In this document: positions 7,199 to 14,403 of the stretch, in pieces
How the letters are laid out: each line of letters opens with the position of its first letter
How positions within the stretch are numbered: the stretch's first letter is position 1
Origin: Arthrobacter sp. SPG23
GTDB lineage: Bacteria; Actinomycetota; Actinomycetes; Actinomycetales; Micrococcaceae
NCBI RefSeq assembly: GCF_000876655.1
Contig: NZ_JYCN01000025.1
Coordinates: 62,001-126,000 of the forward strand
DNA length: 64,000 bases
Reading direction: 5' to 3'
Translations under genes and position numbers: made by a program
Notes under the pieces: model-generated
Seen by the model: only the letters and a program-made list of their open reading frames with translations
Told to the model about the DNA's origin: nothing
Databases searched by the model: none

Positions 7199-9649
7199 AT
7201 GAGTTCAGTGCACGGCGGGCCGTCCCGGCTGGACGGCCCGCCCGCTTCTTCCGTGCCCAGCGCCGGAGGCCAGCCGGAAGACTCCGGGCCCGCTGTTACC
7301 GCGCCGGGCGTCTCCCTGCCCGGGGTTCCCGTCCGTGCCGACGGCATAGAGCTGATCGGCGAAACACAGGGCTCCGGCTACCGCGAGCCGCCCTCACTGG
7401 TCAGGCGTGCCGACGGGCAGGCCATCCAGCTCACCCGCCTGCTGTACCTGGTACTCGAGGCAATCGACGGCAGCCGCAGCGTCGAGGAGGTTGCAGAGCA
7501 CGCCAGTTCCAGCTTCGGCAGGCTGGTCAGCCCGGACAACGTCCGCACGTTGATCAGCTCGCAGCTGCTCCCCCTGGGCCTCCTGAGGCTGGCCGACGGT
7601 TCCCAGCCGGAGGTCAAAAAAGCCGACCCGCTCCTGGGCATGCGCTTCCGGTATACCGTGACCGATCCGGACCGCACGCGGAAACTTACTGCTCCGTTTG
7701 CAGTGCTCTTCAATCCCCTCATCGTTGTGGCCGTGTGCGCTGCGTTCCTGGCCGCCTGCTGGTGGGTGCTGATGGTCAAGGGACTCGGTTCCGCCACACA
7801 CGATGCCTTCGCCAACCCGGCCATGGTGCTGCTGGTCCTGGCCGTAACCGTCCTGTCCGCCGGTTTCCACGAGTTCGGACATGCCGCCGCCGCACGCCGC
7901 GGCGGTGCCACGCCGGGAGCGATGGGTACCGGCCTCTACCTGATCTGGCCCGCCTTCTTCACCGACGTCACCGACTCCTACCGGCTGGGCCGCGGGGGCA
8001 GGATACGCACTGACCTGGGCGGACTGTACTTCAATGCGATCGTAGCCGTGGCCATCATGGGTGTCTGGTGGGCCACCGGCTTTGACGCGCTGCTGCTGGT
8101 AGTGGTCACCCAGATCCTGCAGATGGTCCGGCAGCTCCTCCCCCTGGTCCGGTTCGACGGCTACCACATCCTGGCCGATGCCACCGGCGTCCCGGACCTC
8201 TTCCAGCGCATCAAGCCGACCCTGCTGGGGCTGCTGCCCTGGCGCCGGACGGCCCCGGAGGCCCAGGTACTCAGGCCATGGGCCCGGGCCGTGGTGACCA
8301 CCTGGGTGCTGGTCACCGTACCGCTGCTGCTGTTCAGCCTGGCAATGATGGTGATCTCGCTGCCACGGCTCCTGGGCACGGCGTGGGCCAGCGTGCTGAA
8401 ACAGCAGTCCCAGCTGACCGAAAGCCTCGCTGCCGGGGACATCGCCGGCGCCGCGGTGCGCGCCCTGGCGATCGCCGCCGTCGCGCTTCCCGTGGCGGGC
8501 ATCTTCTACGTCCTGCTGCGCCTGGTCCGTCAGCTGACCACGGGGCTCTGGCAGAAGACCCGCGGCAAGGCCATCCAGCGCGGGGCCGCGATGGCCGCCG
8601 TCGCTGCTGTGACCGCCGGCCTGGCCTGGGCGTGGTGGCCCGGCGCAGAGACATACCGGCCGGTGCAGCCGTACGAGCGCGGCACCCTGGCGGACGTTAC
8701 GACGGCGGTGTTCCCCACGTCGTCGTCCTCGACGCTTCGGGAAGGCCGGGCCGGGAAGACACTCGCGTTGTGGCCCGCGGGCGCAGCCAAGCCCACGCGG
8801 GAACAGCCACAGCTGAGCATGGTGATGGTGCCCCGTACGGATTCTGCTGCCACCAGCGGCCCGGCTGCCGACGGCGGTGCTGCCGCGCCACCGTCGTGGG
8901 TGTTCCCGTTCGACCAGCCGGCCGCGCCCGAAGAGGGCGACAACCAGGCGCTGGCGGTCAACACGCAGGACGGGACCGTGGTGTACGACGTCGCGTTCGC
9001 GCTGGTATGGGCCGAGGACGGCGACACGGTAGACACCACCAACGAGGCCTACGCCTTCGCCAGCTGCTCCGACTGCGCAGCCGTTGCAGTGGGCTTCCAG
9101 GTGGTGCTCATTGTGGGCCAGGCGGACGTGATCGTTCCGGAGAATCTTTCCGCAGCCGCGAATTACAACTGCGTCCGGTGCCTCACGTATGCGCTGGCCA
9201 ACCAGCTGGTGCTCACCCTTGACGGGCCGCTGAGCGAGGCCGGCATGAACCGGCTGAATGCGCTGTGGGCCGAGATTGCCGAGTTCGGGCGGAACCTGCA
9301 AAACGTTCCGCTGTCCGAAATCCAGGAACGCCTCAACGCGTTCAAGGAGCAGGTCGTGGACATCGTCCAGAACGACCCGAGCGCCACCAAGGGCACCCGG
9401 ACTTCGCCAACGCCGGGCACCACCGCTACCCCGACGTCCGGCACTAGCCAGGCTCCCTCCCCCGGCGCCACCGGCACGGCCTCGGCACCCGCAGGAACGA
9501 CGACGGCGGATCCGGCGCCCGCGGCTCCCTCCACCGGAGGTGCGGCAACGGAGACCCCAGCTGCGACTGCGGAGCCGACCGTCGCGCCGACTCTCATACC
9601 GACGGAATCGGCGCCGGCCGCTCCGGTACCCACGTCAACCGGCGGATAA
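7199..9649 (+). CDS. Membrane M50 zinc metallopeptidase with N-terminal PqqD-like domain
   Basis: The 816-aa protein has distinct parts. Residues about 45-135 match a PqqD-like winged helix (SLVRRADGQAIQLTRLLYLV, then AIDGSRSVEEVAEH), the fold used as a RiPP recognition element. Residues about 165-480 hold several membrane helices with the M50 zinc motif HEFGH (224-228) and a later FDGYH (Asp320), as in peptide zinc metalloproteases related to YydH. Two or more further helices end near residue 490. The outer domain carries two CxxC pairs (Cys623/626 and Cys658/661), and the last ~95 residues are Pro/Thr/Ala-rich and probably disordered. The ATG at 7199 directly follows an in-frame TAA; the ribosome site is poor, so the start is uncertain. 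The likely role is intramembrane processing or export of the upstream repetitive protein. Confidence 0.75.
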   Translation: MSSVHGGPSRLDGPPASSVPSAGGQPEDSGPAVTAPGVSLPGVPVRADGIELIGETQGSGYREPPSLVRRADGQAIQLTRLLYLVLEAIDGSRSVEEVAEHASSSFGRLVSPDNVRTLISSQLLPLGLLRLADGSQPEVKKADPLLGMRFRYTVTDPDRTRKLTAPFAVLFNPLIVVAVCAAFLAACWWVLMVKGLGSATHDAFANPAMVLLVLAVTVLSAGFHEFGHAAAARRGGATPGAMGTGLYLIWPAFFTDVTDSYRLGRGGRIRTDLGGLYFNAIVAVAIMGVWWATGFDALLLVVVTQILQMVRQLLPLVRFDGYHILADATGVPDLFQRIKPTLLGLLPWRRTAPEAQVLRPWARAVVTTWVLVTVPLLLFSLAMMVISLPRLLGTAWASVLKQQSQLTESLAAGDIAGAAVRALAIAAVALPVAGIFYVLLRLVRQLTTGLWQKTRGKAIQRGAAMAAVAAVTAGLAWAWWPGAETYRPVQPYERGTLADVTTAVFPTSSSSTLREGRAGKTLALWPAGAAKPTREQPQLSMVMVPRTDSAATSGPAADGGAAAPPSWVFPFDQPAAPEEGDNQALAVNTQDGTVVYDVAFALVWAEDGDTVDTTNEAYAFASCSDCAAVAVGFQVVLIVGQADVIVPENLSAAANYNCVRCLTYALANQLVLTLDGPLSEAGMNRLNALWAEIAEFGRNLQNVPLSEIQERLNAFKEQVVDIVQNDPSATKGTRTSPTPGTTATPTSGTSQAPSPGATGTASAPAGTTTADPAPAAPSTGGAATETPAATAEPTVAPTLIPTESAPAAPVPTSTGG

Positions 9650-9683
9650 GGATGGGCGGTGGTCAAGTCCGCCGATGGGTGAG

Positions 9684-9740
9684 CCTGTCCGGCGGTTGAG
9701 GCTGTCCGGCGGTTGAGGCTGTCCGGCGGTTGAGGCTGTC
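9684..9740 (+). repeat. Three tandem copies of a 17-bp unit
   Basis: The unit GCTGTCCGGCGGTTGAG occurs at 9701-9717 and 9718-9734, with a one-base variant at 9684-9700 and a partial fourth unit running into GCTGTCGAAAC. It lies in the gap between the convergent M50 and DinB genes. Confidence 0.85.
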
Positions 9741-9761
9741 GAAACCCCCGGGTGCGCACGA

Positions 9762-9820
9762 TTTGCCGATTTTGGCCGCTATGCGACATGCGTGGCGGCC
9801 ATTTTCGTCAAATGGATGAG
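9762..9820. repeat. Intergenic palindrome, GGCCGCTA family (copy 2)
   Basis: TTTGCCGATTTTGGCCGCTA begins at 9762 and is followed after a short loop by GTGGCGGCCATTTTCGTC. The stem is imperfect at one or two bases. Its 3' end matches copy 1 exactly for 20 bases (9801-9820). It lies between convergent genes. Confidence 0.75.
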
Positions 9821-9885
9821 TAGGCGGAAGTTGGGCGCCGGTCTTGTCCAATAGGGCTGCCGCCTGAGCCGCCCAAAAGTCGGGA

Positions 9886-10365
9886 TTATTCCACTACGAG
9901 ATTCTGGTGTCCGTCGATCAGCTCCCGAACAATGTCCAGGTGGCCCGCGTGGACGGACGTTTCAGCAAGCACGCGAAACAGGACCTCACGCCCATCGGAC
10001 ATCGGTGGCGCGTCGAACACGCCGGCTGGAGGCCACCAGCGTGGAGGGGCATCAAAATCTAGCTCCGCAAGGACCTCATCACTTCGAGCGATCTCACGTT
10101 TGTAGATGTTGATGGCCTCGGCCCCGGTCATCGATTTGGACGCCCAACCATTGTGAAGTCCGGCGATTGCCCTGTCATCACCACCGAGAACAGCCGAAAT
10201 CCAGAACATCTCGTCATCGAAGGCCAGGTGATTGAGCAACTGCGTTATGGTCCAGCCTGAAGGGACCAATGCCCGTCGCATCTCATCGTCTTCGAGTCCG
10301 TCGACTGTTCGAAGAACATGTCCTCGCTCCCCCGCCAGTTGAGCAAGCAACTGTGCGTCGCTCAC
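9886..10365 (-). CDS. DinB/DUF664-family protein
   Basis: The 159-aa protein starts at an ATG at 10365, overlapping the previous gene by 4 bases (ATGA). It has the four-helix DinB pattern with the spaced metal-binding histidines: His46 in LLNHLAF and two histidines in ETSVHAGHLDIVREL near residues 138-142. DinB-like proteins are metal-dependent and often use thiols such as mycothiol or bacillithiol; the substrate is unknown. It is the last gene of a three-gene ArsR-led operon, and its end faces the M50 gene. Confidence 0.8.
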   Translation of the reverse strand: MSDAQLLAQLAGERGHVLRTVDGLEDDEMRRALVPSGWTITQLLNHLAFDDEMFWISAVLGGDDRAIAGLHNGWASKSMTGAEAINIYKREIARSDEVLAELDFDAPPRWWPPAGVFDAPPMSDGREVLFRVLAETSVHAGHLDIVRELIDGHQNLVVE

Positions 10366-11276
10366 GCTGCAGGCTCGTATCCGACAAGCCAGTGAAGTCC
10401 ATGACGATCAATGACCTGGCCATCGAAAGCGCCCCAAGGCTTGGGCGAAAGTGGATCGAGCACCGACCCGTCGACGGAGAGCTTATCGAACCACTCATGA
10501 AGGACTGCCGGTTCGGCGGTTCCCAGCAACGAGAGCATGATGCCTTCGAGCCGGACCGTTGTTTGGCCTTCGGCTGCATCCGATCCTGCCAGGGCAACGA
10601 CGCCGCTGAGCACTCCATGGGCTACGGCTTCTGGCGGGCCGTCGGTCCTGCCGAAGTCCTCGTACGTGTGCAGGGAAATATTGCCGCCGAAAATATCCGC
10701 GTAAAAGTTCAGTGCATCCCGCGCCGTTCCAGGAAAAAAGACATACATCTGAGGCCCCGCCGTGCGCCCATTGGTCACGGCGGTCATGGCGGCGCCGTCC
10801 TTGACCCGGTCGATGGTGGCACCCCAGCCCTCATGGATGCCACCGAGCATGAGTTTTCGCACCTCCTCGATGTCGAGAAGCTCTGAGAACTGAACCGTGA
10901 AGACGAGCTCCGTTTCCGTGCCGAGCTCGTTTAGCTGCACCGTGACAACGGGGGCACTCAGCTCGTTATCGCCATCGAGTGCAGGCCAGCCTCCCACTGC
11001 TCCCCAGCGGAAGACGAGTCGTTCGTCGGGAACAATCTCCAGGTAGATCCCCCCAGTTGGGTAGCTAAGGTCATCATCGACGATCATCTGCTGTTTCCAC
11101 GTTCCCCCAACACGGAGGTCGACCTCAATCGGTGTGGTGGGCGTGGGCATGTCCGGGTTGTAGAACCAGGCCAGGTGCTCAGGATCGGTCCACGCTGTGA
11201 ACACGGCATGCCGCGATGCAGCCAAAATTCGGGTAAGGGTGAAGCTTCGATCCTGTGTCGGGTAGTCGGCCATCAT
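10362..11276 (-). CDS. AHSA1/SRPBCC domain fused to a PhnB-type VOC domain
   Basis: The 304-aa protein has two domains that are usually separate. Residues about 1-150 are an AHSA1-like START fold (FTLTRILAASRHAVFTAWTD, then EIVPDERLVFRW). Residues about 160-300 are a PhnB-like VOC fold (QMYVFFPGTARDALNFYADI, with a late GRTDG segment). Both folds bind small molecules and are often encoded next to ArsR regulators. The reaction is unknown. The ATG start at 11276 overlaps the ArsR stop by 4 bases, and the stop overlaps the DinB start, so translation of all three is coupled. Confidence 0.82.
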   Translation of the reverse strand: MMADYPTQDRSFTLTRILAASRHAVFTAWTDPEHLAWFYNPDMPTPTTPIEVDLRVGGTWKQQMIVDDDLSYPTGGIYLEIVPDERLVFRWGAVGGWPALDGDNELSAPVVTVQLNELGTETELVFTVQFSELLDIEEVRKLMLGGIHEGWGATIDRVKDGAAMTAVTNGRTAGPQMYVFFPGTARDALNFYADIFGGNISLHTYEDFGRTDGPPEAVAHGVLSGVVALAGSDAAEGQTTVRLEGIMLSLLGTAEPAVLHEWFDKLSVDGSVLDPLSPKPWGAFDGQVIDRHGLHWLVGYEPAA

Positions 11277-11629
11277 CTATCCTCCGGTTCTGGGAACTCA
11301 TCGGGTCGATCGGGTGTTGTGGCGAGCTGAGCGTCAAGGCGATCCAACCGCGCGTCCAAGAAATCGCGGTACGGGCGCATCCATTCCTCAACCTTCTGTA
11401 GCGACGCCGGTTGGAGGCGGCAGTTCCTCCACTGGGCAGATCTGGACTTAGTGATCAGCCCGGCCTGCTCGAGCACTTTCAGGTGGCGTGACACCGAGGG
11501 CACGCTAATCGAGTGCGGGCCGGCTAATTCGGTAACCGTCGCCTCACCCTGCCGGAGTTGGCCCAGCAGAGCACGGCGCGTTGGATCCGCCAGGGCAAAG
11601 AAGATCTCACTCAGTTCGCCCATTTGCAC
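11273..11629 (-). CDS. ArsR-family repressor of the AHSA1-VOC/DinB operon
   Basis: The 118-aa winged-helix protein contains EIFFALADPTRRALLGQL and the recognition helix VPSVSRHLKVLEQAGLI. The start is GTG at 11629 or the ATG two codons later at 11623. It has no clear metal-binding cysteines and fits the ArsR subgroup that is paired with SRPBCC proteins. It leads the three-gene operon by 4-base overlaps and has a dyad across its start, so autorepression is likely. The ligand is unknown. Confidence 0.85.
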   Translation of the reverse strand: MQMGELSEIFFALADPTRRALLGQLRQGEATVTELAGPHSISVPSVSRHLKVLEQAGLITKSRSAQWRNCRLQPASLQKVEEWMRPYRDFLDARLDRLDAQLATTPDRPDEFPEPEDR

Positions 11630-11657
11630 TTCAGCCTAATTACGCACTGGTGCAAAT
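11622..11657. promoter_or_regulatory. Dyad over the start of the ArsR operon
   Basis: ATTTGCAC (11622-11629) and GTGCAAAT (11650-11657) form a perfect 8-bp inverted repeat with a 20-bp spacer. The left arm contains the start codon of the ArsR gene on the minus strand. It is a candidate autoregulatory operator. Confidence 0.55.
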
Positions 11658-11741
11658 ACGAGACTTTGGGGTCGCCTTTCCTAGCCGGCACCGATGGGAC
11701 TGCAATCCCAAGGCCTGGAGACCCACCTCAGATTGACGTTC

Positions 11742-12293
11742 TTACCGGGCAGCCCATTCGTCACGGAGCATGGCATAGACAACTTCCGTGGCCCATTCGC
11801 CCTTGTAGCGCCACTTGTCCACGTGCGTGGCCTCAAGGCGCATGCCCAGCCGTTCGCAAATGGCTGCCGAGGCCGTGTTCAGCGCATCCAGCTTGGCGTC
11901 GATCCGGTGGAAGTTCAGGCCCTCGAAGCCGAGCTTGAGCACAGCCTCTGCGGCCTCGGTGGCGTAACCGTGGCCGCGCGCGCCGGGCGCCAGGCTCCAG
12001 CCCACCTCCGCCTGCCCGAAACCCGGCAGCCACTTCAGTACCACTTCTCCGATCAGTCCGGGCGAATCCGCGGCCTCGATGGCCAACGCCACCCAGTCGC
12101 CCTCCTTGTCGAAGACGAAATTGGCGTACTGCCCCACCCGTTCCATGCACTGCGTGTAGCTCTTGGCCTCCCCGGGCAGGAACCGTGCGGTGCCTGGCAG
12201 TGAATGGTAGGCATGGAAGGCATCGAGGTCCGCGGCCTCAAAGCGCCGCAGGATCAGTCGGTCAGTACGGATGGGCAGTCTGATGTCCGGCAT
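11742..12293 (-). CDS. GNAT-family N-acetyltransferase (RimJ/RimL type)
   Basis: The 183-aa protein starts at an ATG at 12293. It opens with RLPIRTDRLILRRFEAADLD, typical of the RimJ/RimL group, and carries the acetyl-CoA loop region GARGHGYATEAAEAVLKLGF followed by the conserved NFHRIDAKLDALNTAS segment. Members acetylate ribosomal protein N-termini, antibiotics or small metabolites; the substrate here is unknown. It stands alone on the minus strand, with the ArsR operon downstream. Confidence 0.88.
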   Translation of the reverse strand: MPDIRLPIRTDRLILRRFEAADLDAFHAYHSLPGTARFLPGEAKSYTQCMERVGQYANFVFDKEGDWVALAIEAADSPGLIGEVVLKWLPGFGQAEVGWSLAPGARGHGYATEAAEAVLKLGFEGLNFHRIDAKLDALNTASAAICERLGMRLEATHVDKWRYKGEWATEVVYAMLRDEWAAR

Positions 12294-12365
12294 GGCTTGA
12301 GCGTACCCTCCTGCACTTCGCCCGGCTGGGGGCGGGAGCGCCAGGCCGGCAGCACGGCCCTGCTT

Positions 12366-12716
12366 CTACGTTTCGCTGGGGCCGAGCGGTTCCTCCGCCT
12401 CACTGTCCGATGGCCGGGCAGAATCCTTAAGCTCGACAAAGAACGTGTGGGTATCGGTTTCTCCGATGTTTTCGCCGGAATGGTGCTGCGCCGGCAACCA
12501 CCGGGCCGCTCCGGCGGGCAGCTCCACTTCCACGGAGTTCCCGTTGGAGGAAATACGACGCCGGAAGGCACTGAGCGTGATCATCACGCTGTCAGGGTGG
12601 TTGTGCTCGGTCGTCGTGTGCCCCGGCGAGTCCGTGTACTCCAGCACCCGGACCCGCTCGTTTTCAAAAGCCACCCGGTAATTTTCCGGATTCGTTTCAA
12701 CAGGATCGTTCGCCAT
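12366..12716 (-). CDS. Small cupin-domain protein
   Basis: I chose the ATG at 12716 (116 aa, MANDPVETNPENYRVAFEN). A GTG at 12788 would add 24 residues that do not look like the fold, and neither start has a strong ribosome site. The body is a single cupin barrel: VRVLEYTDSPGHTTTEHNHP gives the metal-type histidines of motif 1, and ENIGETDTHTFFVELK gives motif 2. Small cupins of this kind bind a metal or sugar; the function is unknown. It diverges from the DUF2945-sqr pair. Confidence 0.75.
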   Translation of the reverse strand: MANDPVETNPENYRVAFENERVRVLEYTDSPGHTTTEHNHPDSVMITLSAFRRRISSNGNSVEVELPAGAARWLPAQHHSGENIGETDTHTFFVELKDSARPSDSEAEEPLGPSET

Positions 12717-12837
12717 GAACGGACTGTACGCCTGCGCAAGCCTCCGGGACCAGAGTCCTCTGAGCTCCCGGTTGTCTTGGCCCGACACCCCGCCCGTGGC
12801 GGTCCCGTGCCCCGTACCCGTGACCCCAGAAACTAAT

Positions 12838-12851
12838 CATGCTTACTATTG
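12838..12851 (+). promoter_or_regulatory. Shared upstream motif CATGCTTACTATTG (second copy)
   Basis: Identical to 6383-6396 and placed 58 bases before the DUF2945 ATG. See the csbD promoter for an inverted 11-base version. Confidence 0.4.
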
Positions 12852-12909
12852 TGTGCACCTCATTTCCAGCCGAGGGTTCAACTGTCGGGACCACACCGAA
12901 GGAGCAGTC

Positions 12910-13116
12910 ATGGCGCTAAGCAAGGGAACGTCCGTGGAGTGGAACACGCCCCAGGGGCCCACCCACGGCAAGATCGTGGAGAAGAAGACCAGCGACTTCG
13001 AGCTGGACGGAAACCAGCACCGGGCCAGCGAGGAGGAACCCCAGTACGTGGTGGAGTCCGCCAAGACCGGTGCCCGCGCGGCCCACAAGGCATCCGCCCT
13101 GACGGAGAAGGGGTAG
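12910..13116 (+). CDS. DUF2945 (HVA1/TUDOR-like) small protein
   Basis: The 68-aa protein starts at an ATG at 12910, with GAAGGAG 5 bases upstream. The frame is open further 5', but that part lacks a ribosome site. It has the DUF2945 pattern: KGTSVEWNTPQGPTHGKIVE, then a YVVESAKTGARAAHKASAL tail, in which the final Lys/Ala-rich strand is conserved. The fold is a small SH3/Tudor-like barrel whose function is not settled; the family is common next to stress genes. It is followed after 4 bases by the sulfide:quinone oxidoreductase gene, so the two are probably one transcript. Confidence 0.85.
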   Translation: MALSKGTSVEWNTPQGPTHGKIVEKKTSDFELDGNQHRASEEEPQYVVESAKTGARAAHKASALTEKG

Positions 13117-13120
13117 GGCC

Positions 13121-14323
13121 GTGGCCGGCCAGGAGCACCATGACGTCCTGATCATTGGCGGCGGAAATGCCGGGATCTCCCTGGCTGCCCGGCTGCACCG
13201 CTACGGCGTCACCGATGTGGCCGTGGCTGAACCCAAAGACCACCACCTCTACCAGCCGCTGTTCTCCCACATTGCCGGCGGCCTGGCCACCGCCTCCGAA
13301 GCCATCCGGCCGCAGGCTTCCGTCACCCCGCGGGGAGTGATATGGCTGCGGGATGCCGCCACCGGCATCGACGCCGCCGCCAACACCGTGACGCTGGCCT
13401 CCGGTGCCAGGGTCACGTACGGCCAGCTGGTGGTGTGCCCCGGACTCCACCTGGACTGGGACCAGGTGCCCGGGCTGGCCGACGCAGTCCACTCGCCGCA
13501 CGGCGCCTCCCACTACGAGTTCGAGCTGGCACCGAAAGCCTGGACGCTGCTCAGCAGCCTCAAGGCCGGCACCGCGGTGTTCACCATGCCTGCCGGACCC
13601 ATCAAGTGCGGGGGTGCCGCCCAAAAGCCGATGTACCTTGCCTGCGACTACTGGCGCGAACAGGGTGTCCTCGATGACATCCGCGTGGTGATGGTCCAGC
13701 CCTACCCCACTGTTTTCGGCGTCCCGGGCGTGGATGAGGAACTGGACCGGAAGGTGGCCGAATACGGGATTGAGCTGCGGCTCAACAGCGAACTGGTGTC
13801 CGTGGACCCGGCGGCGCGGACGGCGCGGATCCGGAACAATTCCGACGGCGGCACCGAGGACCTCGGTTACGACGTCCTGAACGCGGTCCCGCCGCAGTCG
13901 GCGCCGGACTGGCTCAAGCGCACCGACTTGCCCGCGCCCGGAGATTCCGGCGGTTTCGTGCAGGTGGACGCGGAAACCCTGCAACATGTCCGCTACCCCA
14001 ACGTCTGGTCCCTGGGCGATGCGGCCGGCACCACCAACTCCAAGTGCGGCGGCGCACTACGCAAGCAAGCCAAGGTGCTGGCCAAGAACCTGGTGGCGGC
14101 CCGCAAAGGCAAACCGCTGAAGGCGAAATACAACGGCTACGCGGTGTGCCCGTTCACGGCGTCCCGCTCCACCGTGATCTTCGCCGAATTCGACGACCGG
14201 TACCAGCCGATGCCCACCATCCCGAGGGTCCCCACCTGGAAAGAAAGCCGGGCTTCCTGGGTGGTGGACCGCGACATCTTCCCGCAGGTCTACTGGAACC
14301 TCATCCTCAAAGGCCGCGCCTGA
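13121..14323 (+). CDS. sqr: Sulfide:quinone oxidoreductase-like FAD flavoprotein
   Basis: The 400-aa protein starts at a GTG at 13121, 4 bases after the DUF2945 gene. It has the N-terminal FAD dinucleotide fold (DVLIIGGGNAGISLAARL) and the second FAD motif near the C-terminus (NVWSLGDAAGTTNSK). Two cysteines match SQR redox positions: Cys163 in IKCGGAAQKP and Cys309 in SKCGGAL. Such enzymes oxidise sulfide to sulfane sulfur and pass electrons to menaquinone at the membrane face. No persulfide dioxygenase or rhodanese gene is next to it, so the role may be sulfide detoxification. A related NADH dehydrogenase-like enzyme is less likely because of the cysteine pattern. Confidence 0.82.
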   Translation: MAGQEHHDVLIIGGGNAGISLAARLHRYGVTDVAVAEPKDHHLYQPLFSHIAGGLATASEAIRPQASVTPRGVIWLRDAATGIDAAANTVTLASGARVTYGQLVVCPGLHLDWDQVPGLADAVHSPHGASHYEFELAPKAWTLLSSLKAGTAVFTMPAGPIKCGGAAQKPMYLACDYWREQGVLDDIRVVMVQPYPTVFGVPGVDEELDRKVAEYGIELRLNSELVSVDPAARTARIRNNSDGGTEDLGYDVLNAVPPQSAPDWLKRTDLPAPGDSGGFVQVDAETLQHVRYPNVWSLGDAAGTTNSKCGGALRKQAKVLAKNLVAARKGKPLKAKYNGYAVCPFTASRSTVIFAEFDDRYQPMPTIPRVPTWKESRASWVVDRDIFPQVYWNLILKGRA

Positions 14324-14330
14324 GCTACAG

Positions 14331-14387
14331 CGGTTTGCCACAAATGGCCGCTATAGGAGTTCGATAGCGGCCATTTTCGGCAAACGG
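14331..14387. repeat. Intergenic palindrome, GGCCGCTA family (copy 3)
   Basis: TGGCCGCTAT (14345-14354) pairs with ATAGCGGCCA (14364-14373), and the outer GTTTGCC (14333-14339) pairs with GGCAAAC (14379-14385). It lies between the convergent sqr and ackA genes and probably ends both transcripts. Confidence 0.8.
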
Positions 14388-14403
14388 GCAGAGCCACCGG
14401 GGG

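Noticed and set aside
9684..9740. Tandem 17-bp units as a replication or partition site
   Set aside because: Too few copies and no neighbouring rep or par genes; more likely a slippage product in intergenic DNA.
12715..12909. N-terminal extension of the DUF2945 gene
   Set aside because: The frame is open but has no ribosome site, and the extra residues do not fit the small fold; the ATG at 12910 has GAAGGAG.
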